From Aphis gossypii (lineage: Eukaryota; Arthropoda; Insecta; Hemiptera; Aphididae): a DNA stretch of 64,000 bases. The notes beneath the pieces are model-generated. The model saw only the letters and a program-made list of their open reading frames with translations, did not search any database and was not told the origin of the DNA. The DNA lies in NCBI RefSeq assembly GCF_020184175.1, contig NC_065531.1:44537213-44601212 (forward strand). Reading direction: 5' to 3'. The translations under genes were made by a program, and so were the position numbers. Within the stretch, counting starts at the first letter, position 1. Each line of letters begins with the position of its first letter. Positions 1-12,720 of this stretch are shown piece after piece.

Positions 1-2141
1 TTTTGACAAAATCTGATATTAAACAATGATTAAAAATGATAATATTTAATTTGTAAAGGATTAATTAATTATTAAATAATAAATATATTATAATGATCAA
101 GCAATATTTGAAGTTAGACAAACAAAAATGTAGATACCTACAACAGTGATGGCAAGCCTTGCAATGTTTTAAATTCTTTAAACTTTATTTTATACAGTTT
201 TAAAATATTTTATTATAAAATAATTAATATTAAATTACTCTAAATATTTATGTATTTATATATATAAGAAGTAAATAAAAAAATTAAATAAAGAAAAAAG
301 TGTTCTTAAATTTAAAAGTAAAGCGTATTATTATATAGATGGAAAAAATATTTAAAATTTACGACAACATTAAAAATTGAAATAAAAACTAAGAAGTTAC
401 ACACAATTTACAATATTATAAGAAAAAAGTAAAAAATGTTTTTACGAGTAGGAATTTTTGAGTATGCATCATGTGTAATAGTACTATAAGAGGGACTGAG
501 GAAATAAGAAAAGAGACAGCTTGGTCCTTAGTGCTCTGGAAAAATATGCAAACTATAGAACTTAATTTCACACACTCGCATATTAAATAATAAATATAAT
601 ATTTGTTTCTTGATGAATTCCTAAAAAAAAAATAGTTACTCTTTAAAACGTAAAAATTAAAAACTATGAAATCCTTTATTTACAGGTTTGTTGATAAACA
701 GACCCTCACTGAAATTATTAATAAATAAGTATCTTTTTTTTTTTTTGAACATCTTTTAAGTTTATTTTTAAGACACTGGAGATTAAAGGTATTCATTTTT
801 TTAAATAAATATTAGTACTTTCTATAATTAATAAAGACAAAAAGTACTTAAAAATGTTAAGAGAAAAATATTTGCAATCAAATTTGGTTATATTAATTTA
901 TCTTGTTGTAATATAACATATACCACTATGATTATAATATTATTATATTAAGTTTATGAACATACATTTTTAATATTTTTTAAATTGTAGAGCGTAAGAC
1001 TATTTATATTTACATCAATTTGATTTTATGTACGAGCGTCTATATTGTATATACCTATAACGTCAACTATAAAACTTTATGTTGTTGTTATTATACTATA
1101 TATTTATTGATAATAACTGATCGCGCTTTAATATAATATACACAATATTATGAATAATGTTTATCATAAGATGTATTCTTTATAAACATAACGAAAGTTG
1201 TTTTAGCAAAGATTCAATACACCAAACGTAATTTTAATTATGTATCTACATAATATGATATGTGTATTATTATAGATTATTGTGCTTAAACATAAATGTA
1301 TAATAATACACTACAGCATATGTACTGCAGTACTCTTAAATCGCATTAACTGATCCGAAAATCCTTCGATATCGTAATAATATTTACTTTACATATATTA
1401 TGTCAACATCATGACTAGATTATTACGTGTAATATGTCGGTATGTGACGTGTGTGTATCACATACCTACTATATCTTCCACTGCCGATAAATATCATTAT
1501 CATAAATAATTTTAAAGGTTGAGATGAAAACTTACGAATGTGAAATTTATTGATATATTCCATATAGTTACAATGGCCAGTGGATATAAACCGGTGTCAT
1601 TTTGACGTAACATTTTAATGAAAGAAAATTATGTTTTTATACACAACACATGTGATATGCGACAGGATGATCATTTTTATTACTCGCTTCTGATTATTTG
1701 CAAATATCTTAACCAAATCTTTTGGTTTCGATATTTTTTCTTTTATAGTTATTATGAAATCATTTGTGCTTTATATTACTTATATATACCATTTTAAAAC
1801 GTTTTACTATTGGTTATCATAGATTTTTTAAGCTTTTCAATTCAAATGATCACCTACATTTTATAATGTGATATGTTTAATTCTATGTTATATTCAAAAC
1901 AATTTTTATTTTTATAATAAAATGTCTAAGCTAAAATCATTCAAAATTCTTAACAATTCACATCATTACGATTGAAATCATTAATGATTGAAGTTTGCTT
2001 AAATTGCTCACAAATCTAACCATTGTAACCTAATTAATAATATAATACCTACAAAAGTATTGAACATATTATTATAAAATAAATATTATATTAACGCTGT
2101 TTGATATCAAAATAATAATCATTACAAAACGTATGTTTCAG
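1..2141. other. AT-rich noncoding sequence, probably intron of the SBSPON-like gene
   Basis: No coding exon could be recognised here. The next downstream feature is an internal exon whose first base completes a split codon, so an upstream exon must exist. It is either left of the window or too short to recognise here. I infer that this block is intron. A polypyrimidine stretch and CAG at 2139-2141 form the acceptor of the exon at 2142. Confidence 0.5.
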
Positions 2142-2982
2142 GTACTGTGTTCTTTTCGAGGTGATGAAAGCGACCAAGGCCTGTAGAAAAGTGTCCGAAT
2201 ACTCTTTGCTTAGAGAAGGTAAGGCTCGACTACGTTAAAACCCCACTAATTACACTCGAATTCTCACCATTACTTTAAAACTGAACTCGTTGAACAAAAT
2301 AAATGAACTTGAGGTAGGATTTTTCAGTATAAATATATAATAATATATAGGTATAATACAGGCATACATCCGATCTCCGACGCGTACTAGTGTCTGGTAG
2401 GTATACATTGTACCTGTCACGGTGATATAATATATGAACCTCAGCACTACGTAAAATTAGTTTTTCATACACGACAAATAAATATTTGATCGTTTTCTTT
2501 ACACCCCGAATACAATAACAATTTCCGTGTTTATTTTATGAGATTCGAAACTGTTACACTCTCACTACCGGTATCACATTATTACTGCGCATAATAATTA
2601 TTATAGTCTACTTCTATTAACTACTTATACATGCTGAACTTTGCGTTTAGTTTAGGCTGAAGGATTGATTATTATGGACCATATAAATGTTTATTAATCG
2701 TTATTTTTGTTATTATTTTCTATTCGAATAAGGTAATTTTTTTCACTATAGTTTAATAATAAATAAAATAATCGATAGACTATTTTAATTAATAACAATA
2801 AACTATAATATATATAAATAAATATATATATATATATGTTTCAAATATACGAAGAGTGTTTATAACATAATATTTATTAAATATAACATAAATAATAGCA
2901 AACAAAAAAAGTGATGTTTTCTGTGCATTACATTTTTTACTTAAAACGAAATGGTAAAAATTATTTACATAATATATCTACG

Positions 2983-3018
<36 letters not shown>

Positions 3019-6000
3019 CACGTATATTTTCTGGGAAATGAAAAAACATAAATAAAATAATCAGCAATTAATTGTTGTTTAATTATCAAACATTATAATA
3101 CGAGTACGTATTGTACAAATATTATGTTTTATCTAGTTTAAAATTAAATAAATAAATACATAATTCTGAAATGTAACTTTTTTTATTACAAATTTTTAAT
3201 AGAATTTTTACCATATCTAATATTAAGGCTCAGAAATAATATTAAATACTTAGATACCTAATAAGTAATTTTAATAATACACCAATAAATGTGCACATAT
3301 TTTATTCTTACAACGGCAGTTTGAATTTCAAAGTTTACCTATTTTTTTTAATTTATAATTAAATATTTTGCGTAAAAGTGACTTCCTAAAAGGTAGGGAT
3401 TGTATTGAATAAATTTTCCTTCGGGAGGTAAATATAAAAATTGTTACTAGTTACATTATACAGGTTAGATTTTTTTCATAAAATGCCACTCACAGTTCTA
3501 GTCGTGATAATCTACTTACACAATACTCATTTAAAAATACTATTTTATAAAGAAATAAAACAAATGTGCAAGCCAATACTCGTGTACGAATATAAATAGA
3601 TTTAATAAAAGTATTAAAATTAGAAATTTAAAAAATACTTAAAACTAGCTCTTAATGGTGATTAAGACATTATGTATAAACACAATGTTAATAACATAAG
3701 GGGGGGTTTCGGTAGTTCAACCGCCCAGTTATGGCCTTGCAATGTTAATAACATAAAAAAAAACAAACTTAATTTTGATTACGTATTATGACTTATGAGT
3801 ATTTAAATGCATTAAAAAAGTCCTTTTATTAGAATTGTTTAAAATTGTTGGTTTATGAAAATAAACTAAAATCATTACATTTTCCACCTTTGGAAAATTT
3901 ATGGTCTTTAACATTTTAGAAGTATATATTTTATGTCTTTCTTCCATTAGTTCCATTATAAAAAAGGTTTTTTGTTACTAAGTATTGTCAAAATTGCCTG
4001 TTTAAAGGAAAATTTAGAGTAAAAGACAATATTATACTCGTATACACATAGATATTAGATATATTAGATACTTACGGTTATTAAGTGTAATAATTACATT
4101 ATTCATATCATTAATATTATTAATTATAAGATAGTGTACATTATTAATTATTATATTAGTAGTAAAAAATTCTAATGATAAAACTGAATGAGTTACTTAT
4201 GAGTTATGTGTTTTAATTCTAATAACTTGTTATATCATTTTAATAATATCATATAAATAATTTTTTATGGGTACCTTGTAAAACTTTCAAAGCCATATTA
4301 TGTTTAAATTATATAAACTTAATTAAATCGATTTCTATTTAACCGTTTCCATTCAAATGTCTTTGACAAACATTTTCGAAGAAATGAGATGCTGCTAAAG
4401 ATATTAAAGTTAAAGACATCGTTTTCCATTTCATTGTTCCCATTGCATTCTGTATACAGCATCTATATCTTATTGTTACTTAACAAAAACACCTTGATAC
4501 ACATACTTTAAAACTAAATGTGTGAAGCTAACCTTACTTAAGTATAAGACCCGTAAAAATATACATTTAAATATAAATAAAATATTATAATAGTAATAAT
4601 AAATGGCACATACACTAATGAAATTTTGTTTTAATATAATATATGTCAACTTGACACATTAAATTGTATTATTGCTTTAAGGAATTGTAAGTGTATATGT
4701 TTATAAACTTATACCCTTCAACCAACAACCATATAACATTATAACAAATTAATGATTATGAGACTTATAAGTATATATTATTATGACGAGAGTTGGTTTA
4801 TGAAATATTGTAATCAATAAATAATTTTTATTTTACATAATATTGTACAAGTATACAATATGAGTCGTTTATTGTTTTTATTTTTAAATCCGTATACAGT
4901 ATGAAGTAAATTTTTTGTTGAGAGGTTTAAATCTTATTACAACATTATACTTTTCTTAATATTCCACAGCATGCGTAACCGATTGCTTAGAGCTAGTCTT
5001 TTAGTTCTAATATGGTGGTCACAATTTAATCTTTGATCAAATTTTAGACTAACTTTTTATTTATGGATGAGTATTAAGAAATAAGAATACCACATACAAA
5101 GAAACATTAGAATATAGGTCTGAGGGTAAATGCAATATTAACAGATTTATTTTGAGAATTTTCAGATTTAGATAATACAAAATTACTAATTTAAGATTTT
5201 AACTTTCATTTTTATCATTTAAAAACACCAATATCGGTAAACCAATTTTCTGTACTTTCAAGATGACTTTGTAGATTATTTGACGCAATAAGAGAATCAC
5301 TTTTGATAGTAATTATTATTCTACCATTAAATAGTTAGCTACTGATGTATTTTTATTTTTTAGTACTTATAATTCATCAGAAACAAAAATTATGAACAGA
5401 ATAAGGGATGATATCTAAGCACATATTTCTATAAAAAATTTTTTGACTTATTAGGTCAATACTACTGCATAAATATTTTTATACATTTTTTATTTTATTT
5501 TTATTTTTAATATTAAAACCCACTCTTGTCAGCAGTTAGGTTACCTATAAAAAAAATGAGATGTGTATTTATACTAAACATATTTTCGACTTCCATCTTA
5601 GCGAGACTTATTAAGAATCAGCCTTCCTTTTAAAATCTATAACTTTAATTTTAATTAAATATTATTTTGTTTTAAAACTTAAGTATATAATTATTGTGCA
5701 TATCTATATTATAAATAAATTATAATGTAAAAAATATTTTGAAGTTATTTAATATGGAAGAAAAAACACTTTATCCAATATATTATTATATATATGTAAA
5801 TAACTACCTAAATAAAGTTTTAAAACTAATTCATTCACCAATTATATTCTTGCAGTGCTTAATTTTTTTTTTATTATTATTAAATAATAATTAAAAAATA
5901 AATAAATAAATAAATTTGCTTAGAATATTCTATCAAGAGATAAATTGTCTCTCTCATATACATGAATAAAATATTATTTTAATATATGCGATCGGCAACG

Positions 6001-7899
6001 GTCAACGAGTAATGTAAATATAATATACGTCGTACATATTCATTTAAACGCATGACTAAACCTATATTATTTAAATTATACGGATATTATTACACCAGGC
6101 GTATATCAATATCGTCAATAATCAGAGGAAAAAAAAGGTATTACCTTTTCAATACTTAAAAATAAATAAATATGTACATTAATATGTTTAATTGCTCCGA
6201 TTTTTTCCGATAAAAAAAATTTATATAAAATTATTAGAATTGACAAAGTAATAAAATATTATATAATTTATTAATATTAATATTTTTTTTTGTCTAATAA
6301 CTTTGAGTGAAACAATATGTGTGTTTTAAATATTTCTTTGTTTACGTATCCGGCATTCTGTATTGTTTTTATATTTGTTTTATAGATTTCTCTCTAGGTT
6401 AGTTTTTATTTTTTAGTATATCAGTAATACTATAATGTAAACTTTGCCAATTATTATTTTAAATGTATTATATACATGTATTGGGTAAAAAACGATTGCG
6501 TATGTTCTTTAATTCGTTATCGGTAATACTTTTTTAAGCTACACGATTGAGTACGATTTTACCTTAGTTTTGACTATACAAATGCGTACGAAATATTAAG
6601 CGGTGTTCAATTTTCATGAAAACTTTCATAGAACTTATAACGGACAATTGCATGGTGCTCATCCTTCAACGCATGTTGTCATTGCAATATTAAAAGAAAC
6701 TCAAATGCAGGCAAGATCGATTATAATATGATCAGTTAATAATGGAAAAATAAAGAAATTGGAAAAAATAATTTAAATAGAGTTTAAAATTAAAAGAAAG
6801 TTTACAGAGCGTATAAAATTCATAAAAATGTTATCCAATATTTGAAAATAGTAGACTATAGATGACAGGAAATTTATATTTATGTATTTTAAAATAATTT
6901 ATTGACGATTTTATTCATTTATTTATATGTATTAATTATATAACTATTATTTAGTTATTCTCATTTTATTTTATTGTTTATCATATCCATTTTTATAGAA
7001 CTGTAGTACGTGTATACTTGATATTTATTGGGTATCTGTTGAAATTAATAAATTTGACATCGTTGTATACAATTTCATACGCAATCGTATTTTTTTTCTT
7101 AAAAATATTTTTAATCCGTCTACAGACACACATAATCGTGTTTCCAAAATGAACAAACGTATGCAAAATCGTATTCTACCCCTTGTATTTATGTTTTTTT
7201 TATGGATCAATCGATGGATGATTTACGATTCCTCATAATATCACAGTATACCTATTATATACCTATTTATCTACATTGTTTGTTGGTCATACAAAATATA
7301 TAGTTATATGTATACACTATACATGGTTTGATTTAATTTAATACAAATAATTATTATCTATCATTTTGATGACTAAAATTGCTTTAAAAATAAAATTTTC
7401 CAACATCTCCGTAAATTTTTTGAAATAAAAAATTAAGAACATGTATGTAAAGAATCGTGTATTCGATCCGTATTCGATGAGTACTTATTTAATTAATTAT
7501 AAATACACCGGGGCATAAGATATGATATAAAATAATCATGCTGTTTAAAATGTTAGTGTTATTTTATTCTGTGGTGCTAACGACAAAGTCTGTTGCGCCG
7601 ATATCACAGGTAATCGTTATGTTATTATTATTTTTTTTATTTATTTATATCTGTATTTTATTCGCTTCCGGTTTTTCCGCACAGGTGAACGTGTATGTGT
7701 GCGCTGTGACACACAGGTGATGCGTCAGTCGCTTGGGTTCCGGTGCCCGGGCCATGGGACAATGGATCGGGCGACGAGATGGACTGTACTGTCGGCGCCC
7801 CATTGTCATGGCAAATGGGTTCGTCTCGAGTCGGCTGGACAGCAGGACGGACACTCGTGTCCGATGTGTAAAAAAGGAGCGCAGTTCGTATTCGTATAA
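2142..7899 (+). CDS. SBSPON-like secreted protein, last two coding exons (5' part outside window)
   Basis: Partial gene. Exon A is 2142-2218 (77 nt: 1 + 25 codons + 1) between CAG and GTAAGG. Exon B is 7685-7899 (215 nt) after TTCCGCACAG and ends in TAA. Joined, they give about 96 residues beginning YCVLFEVMKATKACRK, passing through LREGERVCVRC, RCPGHG, APHCHGKWVRL and SCPMC, and ending AQFVFV. Order and cysteine spacing match the C-terminal domain of SBSPON (somatomedin-B and thrombospondin type-1 domain-containing protein), where I recall YCMEF, LREGYTVCVDC, RCQGTWKKV, SCP and a hydrophobic FIFI end. The somatomedin-B and TSP1 domains would lie upstream of the window. The family is secreted and extracellular, with poorly known function. 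The split glycine codon (G|GT) joins perfectly. Exon B is markedly richer in CpG than its surroundings. A polyadenylation signal AATAAA lies at 8151-8156. Confidence 0.85.
2986..3012. repeat. (TA)n microsatellite
   Basis: A run of alternating A and T lies within the SBSPON-like intron. A similar shorter run lies near 2816-2838. Confidence 0.9.
3683..3756. repeat. 17-bp direct repeats flanking a 40-bp insert
   Basis: CAATGTTAATAACATAA occurs at 3683-3699 and again at 3740-3756. Between them are 40 bases starting with seven G and ending CCTTG, much richer in GC than the flanks. The pattern looks like a short insertion with a target-site duplication, of the size usually left by LINE-type integration. 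The insert has no poly-A tail and I do not recognise it. Confidence 0.6.
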
Positions 7900-10800
7900 G
7901 CCGCTGCTCACTAAGTATAAAATATATTATACGAAAACCCCTTTGATTTTTTTATATACAAATATATGTATACCTACTACACTCACCCGGTCAGTCTTCT
8001 TCCTCACTTTGACTACCCTACACCACTTCCACAGCAAATTCGGATACACGCCGTTGTGCAGCCATATATAAATACGTATACGTATATGTATAGGTATACT
8101 TGTCTTTATACTTTATACGTTTTCTTGAAAAGAATAATTTACAACAAAATAATAAAATTAGTATAACAACAATAATACTACTTTTTAAGACCGTTTTATG
8201 TTTAAGTAGGTACCGAGTGATCCGTTAAAATGTAGTGCTTCACTTCTTCATTACGAATAAATCTACATTTGTGTGCCTATTCCTTTCTCCAAAAAAAGGA
8301 TTTGTTAGGTTTTTTAAATTTTAAATTCGAACTCTGAATAAACATGGTTTTTTTTAATAAACGTTTAAAATCTTGTAGTTGAGTTAACTATAACTTTTAC
8401 TAGATTCTATAACATTTTACCAATTTATTTAATGCAAATGCTTATCAACATTCGATATTTACACATAATCGTTTTTGAAAAGCATTTTGCTTCTAAAAAT
8501 TGTAATTATGTAAAAATACAATTCGTAATTAACATAGGTAATTAAAAACTTTTAAAAAGTCTACAAAAAAAAAATAATGAAAAATTAGATTTATGGGAAA
8601 ATTTAATGTTATACTTATAATAGGTAATACATCAAATTATTAAAAAATAATTAAATTTTTTCAATAACACAAAAATATACAGCGTATTCATTTAAATGGA
8701 TCACTCCTCGTATTATATTATATTATTATTTATTATACATTATATGTATACGTAACAAATACGATGTACATTGTACATATTATGACGTGTGTGTATTCCG
8801 GGCAAATACATCCTTACATTTTGTCGATTGCTATAATTATTACTCGTACATATCCTTGACGTCGGGTGTTTTAATATTGTCATTATAAGTTAATACCTAT
8901 TATAATTTTTGATATTCTATAATTTCCGTCAACCTCTCTCCACCCATGAATTATTTATACTTCCAATATTATATTGTTATTTTGCATACGAAATTAAATG
9001 CTGTATATGACTATTTTTGTTTTACTATAGTATAATACCTAGTTGTTAACGAATCTACACGTTCCACTCATAAAATTTGTAAATATAAATTATAACATAA
9101 TAATAGTAATTATATAAGTTTAATTATGAATCCAACTTAATTTAATAACTATATATCATTAATTATACATTAGATATTAATTAAATGTAGTACATTTTTA
9201 TTTTCTGCTTTTTTCATTAGGTATTATTATTTAATTATTAATACACGCATACATTATTAGCTTTTATTTTTTTCTGTTTTTTTTTTTTTTTTTTTTTATT
9301 TAACTTAATTAGTTTAGTTTTTTTTTTATCAGTTTATTACTATAATTGTTTGTAAAATGAGAACAAAATAAAAAGTATAAATCATGTAATCCTATTTATT
9401 ATATTAAGTCTGCAGATTCTTATCCTAAAATAATGTCAATAATAATAATTATTTGCTATATTATTATCTATTGTATACAAAAATAATTTATTCAACTATT
9501 TTTTAATTGTACTTATTTATATTTTCAACTAAAGGTAAGTTTTAATGAATTAAATCAGGTAAAATATAGTAAAGAAATAATATAATTGTACAGATGAAGT
9601 AAACGATTTAAAAAAAAAATGAATTACAATGAAATATATTTGGCGTATCGAATGATCATTGAATTATATGTTAACATAATTAAAATGTACTAGTTTATAT
9701 AATTCGTCAGTGTATAAATATATTAATTAATTATTTATTTTATAGCAGAAAAAAAAACTATAAATATTATAGAAACTAATATTTTCAAATTATCGTGCAT
9801 AGATTTTCACAAGGTATACAATCCGTACTTGATTAGGTACATTATGTTAAAAAAGTTGTTAAAAACTGATTTATTTATATGTAAACATTTGAACATTTAT
9901 AAACATAAAATACATATAAGTAACAATTCGTTTAATTAATTGGGTATAATTTAGTTTCCAACTTAACTTTTTCGGTGACTTGTTAAAACACATAATCGAC
10001 TGGTTAAATAGTAGTCGATTTTAAACAATGAGATATTGTATTTAAACCCTAACGGTGTCGGCTGTAAGCCATTAAAACTTATCTAGGTCAACCACAATAT
10101 AATTCCTCACTGTCGACCAAAGGAGATTATACTTTTGGACATTCTTTATTTTAGGATTTTTTAGGAATCAAATTCTTTCAACAAGAGAAACTACAGTGTG
10201 TCAGTGTACTTAAATATATTTTAATAAAATGTGTTTATTTCATTTTATTATTATATCAAAAAACAAATCAAACAAAACACATCATTACTGAACATGAATT
10301 CTGCAAAAGTATGTACACCAAGTTTATGATTTCTTTGCTTATATCTTTTATCTCCGATAGAATAATTATAATATCCAAAATAATGAATGCTATATTATGA
10401 ATTTATAAAATTATGAAAAATAATTATATAGGTGATTTATTTTATCGATAAATCAATTTAAAATAAATATGATACTTGATAAGAAAAAAGTTCCTATTAT
10501 ATTATTATATTCATAAGAAAATCCACATACATTATTTATATCAACAATTTTGTATATGTGTGGGTACGTGTGTGACGTGTGCGTGTGCGCGTAGAATGAT
10601 TTTTATTAATTGCGTAGTAGTAATAATGAATGAAATCTAAACTACTTGAGAAAAATAAATATAATTTACTTTAACCCCGAACTCTATATTTTCTGTTTAT
10701 TCAAAATATAATATGACTCATGTATACAATATGTTTGTACCATGTGATTACGTTTCATAATTTGTGTCGGATTGATTTATTTTGATCAAACACAAATTAT

Positions 10801-12240
10801 TGAGACTTGATAACTGCTAGTTTTTGACCTTGTCTAAACAGTGAGCGATGACACTTCAATCGCTATATTTATGTATTACATTGAAGTTGAATTTTAACTA
10901 ATTTGGATTAACTATGATTATTATGAACTATTTTAATAACATTTTAAACAAACTTAATAAAATATATTTTTTTCAAGGACCTTTATGGCAAATTATGGCT
11001 AAGCGAGTATGGTAGTACTGAAATAGTATATAATTTGTTATATATTATTTTATTTTATTTTCATCTGTATAAATGCATTATGAAATAATAGATAGACAAC
11101 ATAAATTTATATCGATGTATACTTGCCTATTTTTTAGATACTTTTTTCGTATCTTAACTTAATTGAAGTAAGACGCAATAGGCAAAAACCCGAAAAAATT
11201 AAAAGTGTGAACAAGAAAATTCAACTTACCTAAAGAATAAGCGACTATACGATCAATCGATGATGATGAGACTTCTGAATAATATATAGAAGCCTAAAAG
11301 AATATTATTTATTAGGTAAAGAATTACTTTTGGCTGCACTCTAATGTTCTAAGTATGTACTTACTATAAATTATACGCAAACAAGTGATTGATTAGGTAA
11401 AATTAAGAAACACCAACCAATTTTCCAGATATTCCAGTGTAGGTACTCTAATACTTCATTTTCTTTTTACTGGAACTTATATTCATAGGACGTTATATGC
11501 CCAAGAATACTCCTCCTTTCTTTTAAAAAAATTTTATAAATACATTTTCTGTTTATTAGTTTATGGAATAAAAACTAATTATCTACTGAGATTGTATTAA
11601 AATTTCAAAATTTGTCAAAATAAATTTATGGTTTTTCAGCTTTCAAGTGTTTAAAGTTTAAACTCAAAAGCATACGTTGTAGGAACAGAATAGCTATACC
11701 CCTTCCAATATTATGAATTCAACTATATATAGTATGGAAACGATAAGCTCTTTTCAGTATATAATATGTATTATAATGTCAATGTCAATGTAATTGTCAC
11801 TGGGCAACACGTTTTTCATAATTATTGTATAACATCGAGTAATTAATTAATGAGTTTTCCAAGTCAAACTCTGCAGTGCATTATGATAAGTGTGCGATCG
11901 TTGTTAAATTTTCGATAAAAAAATTCATAATTTAAAAATGGTCAAAGTCCGAGATATCTACACGTAGTTGGCATTATCAACTATATTATATTATTATAAA
12001 CCTGTTTGTGTTTTTTCAATACGCATGGGATAGGAAAAAATAGTTGTGAAACGCATATTATATTCATACGTTTTAGACCGTTCTGTTATTATAATTATTT
12101 TTTTTTTAAGCCGAGCGAGTTATTTAAGTCTCGCCATATATAGTCAACCCGCGCTTACTTAATACTCGTTTATATATAATATATTATACTTGAAAAGTAT
12201 ATATAATATATTGTTATATAGGTACATAAAATAATGTAGA
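7900..12240. other. 3'UTR and AT-rich intergenic DNA
   Basis: The first 250 bases are probably the 3'UTR of the SBSPON-like gene (AATAAA at 8151). The rest is AT-rich with long T runs (for example 9279-9298) and a short GT-rich stretch near 10557-10595. No gene was recognised. Confidence 0.5.
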
Positions 12241-12263
12241 CCGCGAATCACAGGAGCGGATTC

Positions 12264-12419
12264 ATGGCGAGGCGCTATCTAAACGCGCTACGACTTGCTG
12301 TACAATATTATTATAATAGTATGCTCTGCCTTTGTTTTCTGCTCTACGTTCGTGCGTTATTTACCCGTGGATTCGTCTTTTGTCTCTTGGCAGGTACAAG
12401 AACAATTATATATAAGTAG
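12264..12419 (+). CDS. Small open frame in a CpG-enriched patch (doubtful)
   Basis: ATG at 12264 opens a 51-codon frame ending in TAG at 12417-12419. The product begins MARRYLNALRLAV and holds a hydrophobic middle (MLCLCFLLYVRALF) that would suit a membrane segment. The patch from about 12240 to 12410 has far more CG dinucleotides than its flanks. A GTACAAG that could act as a splice donor follows codon 43. I recognise no family, and the frame could be chance. The ACAGGAGCGGATTC just before it resembles transposon ends seen elsewhere in this window (near 24785, reverse strand), so the patch may instead be a repeat remnant. Confidence 0.15.
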   Translation: MARRYLNALRLAVQYYYNSMLCLCFLLYVRALFTRGFVFCLLAGTRTIIYK

Positions 12420-12476
12420 GTAGTATAATTTATGGCGGTCGCGCACACCGAATATTTTATTTTATTTAAATGTATA

Positions 12477-12720
12477 CAAGGTGATTATATTAAAGATGAA
12501 CATTCATTATTGTCTTAAAAATTTTAACGATTATAGAAATATTTTTTTATAATAAAATATGATTGAAGTCATCACAACACAAAGTTTAAAAAAAAAAGTT
12601 GTAAAATTATAAATTGCTCCAATAATGTTCTTTTTAATTCAATTTTTTTTTCTAAAACATATATTTTCAAAAAATTTCAAATTTCAAAAAATAAGTGTTA
12701 CTTTTAAAATAATCACTCTG
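12477..12720. mobile_element. Tc1/mariner-type MITE, 244 bp
   Basis: The left end CAAGGTGATTAT (12477) and right end ATAATCACTCTG (to 12720) are inverted repeats, with 10 of 12 positions matching. Both are flanked by TA (12475-12476 and 12721-12722), the target duplication of Tc1/mariner elements. The interior is noncoding and AT-rich, so this is a non-autonomous copy. Confidence 0.6.

Larger units (their letters stand above)
2219..7684 (+). other. 5.5 kb intron of the SBSPON-like gene
   Basis: It is bounded by GTAAGG at 2219 and CCGCACAG at 7677-7684. The content is AT-rich with simple TA repeats near 2816-2838 and 2986-3012. A 40-bp insert sits between 17-bp direct repeats at 3683-3756. 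No other coding sequence was recognised. Confidence 0.7.

Noticed and set aside
7645..8166. Several overlapping open frames on both strands around the SBSPON-like last exon
   Set aside because: Only the 7685-7899 frame joins in phase with the upstream exon and matches a known domain. The others are shadows of its GC-rich sequence.
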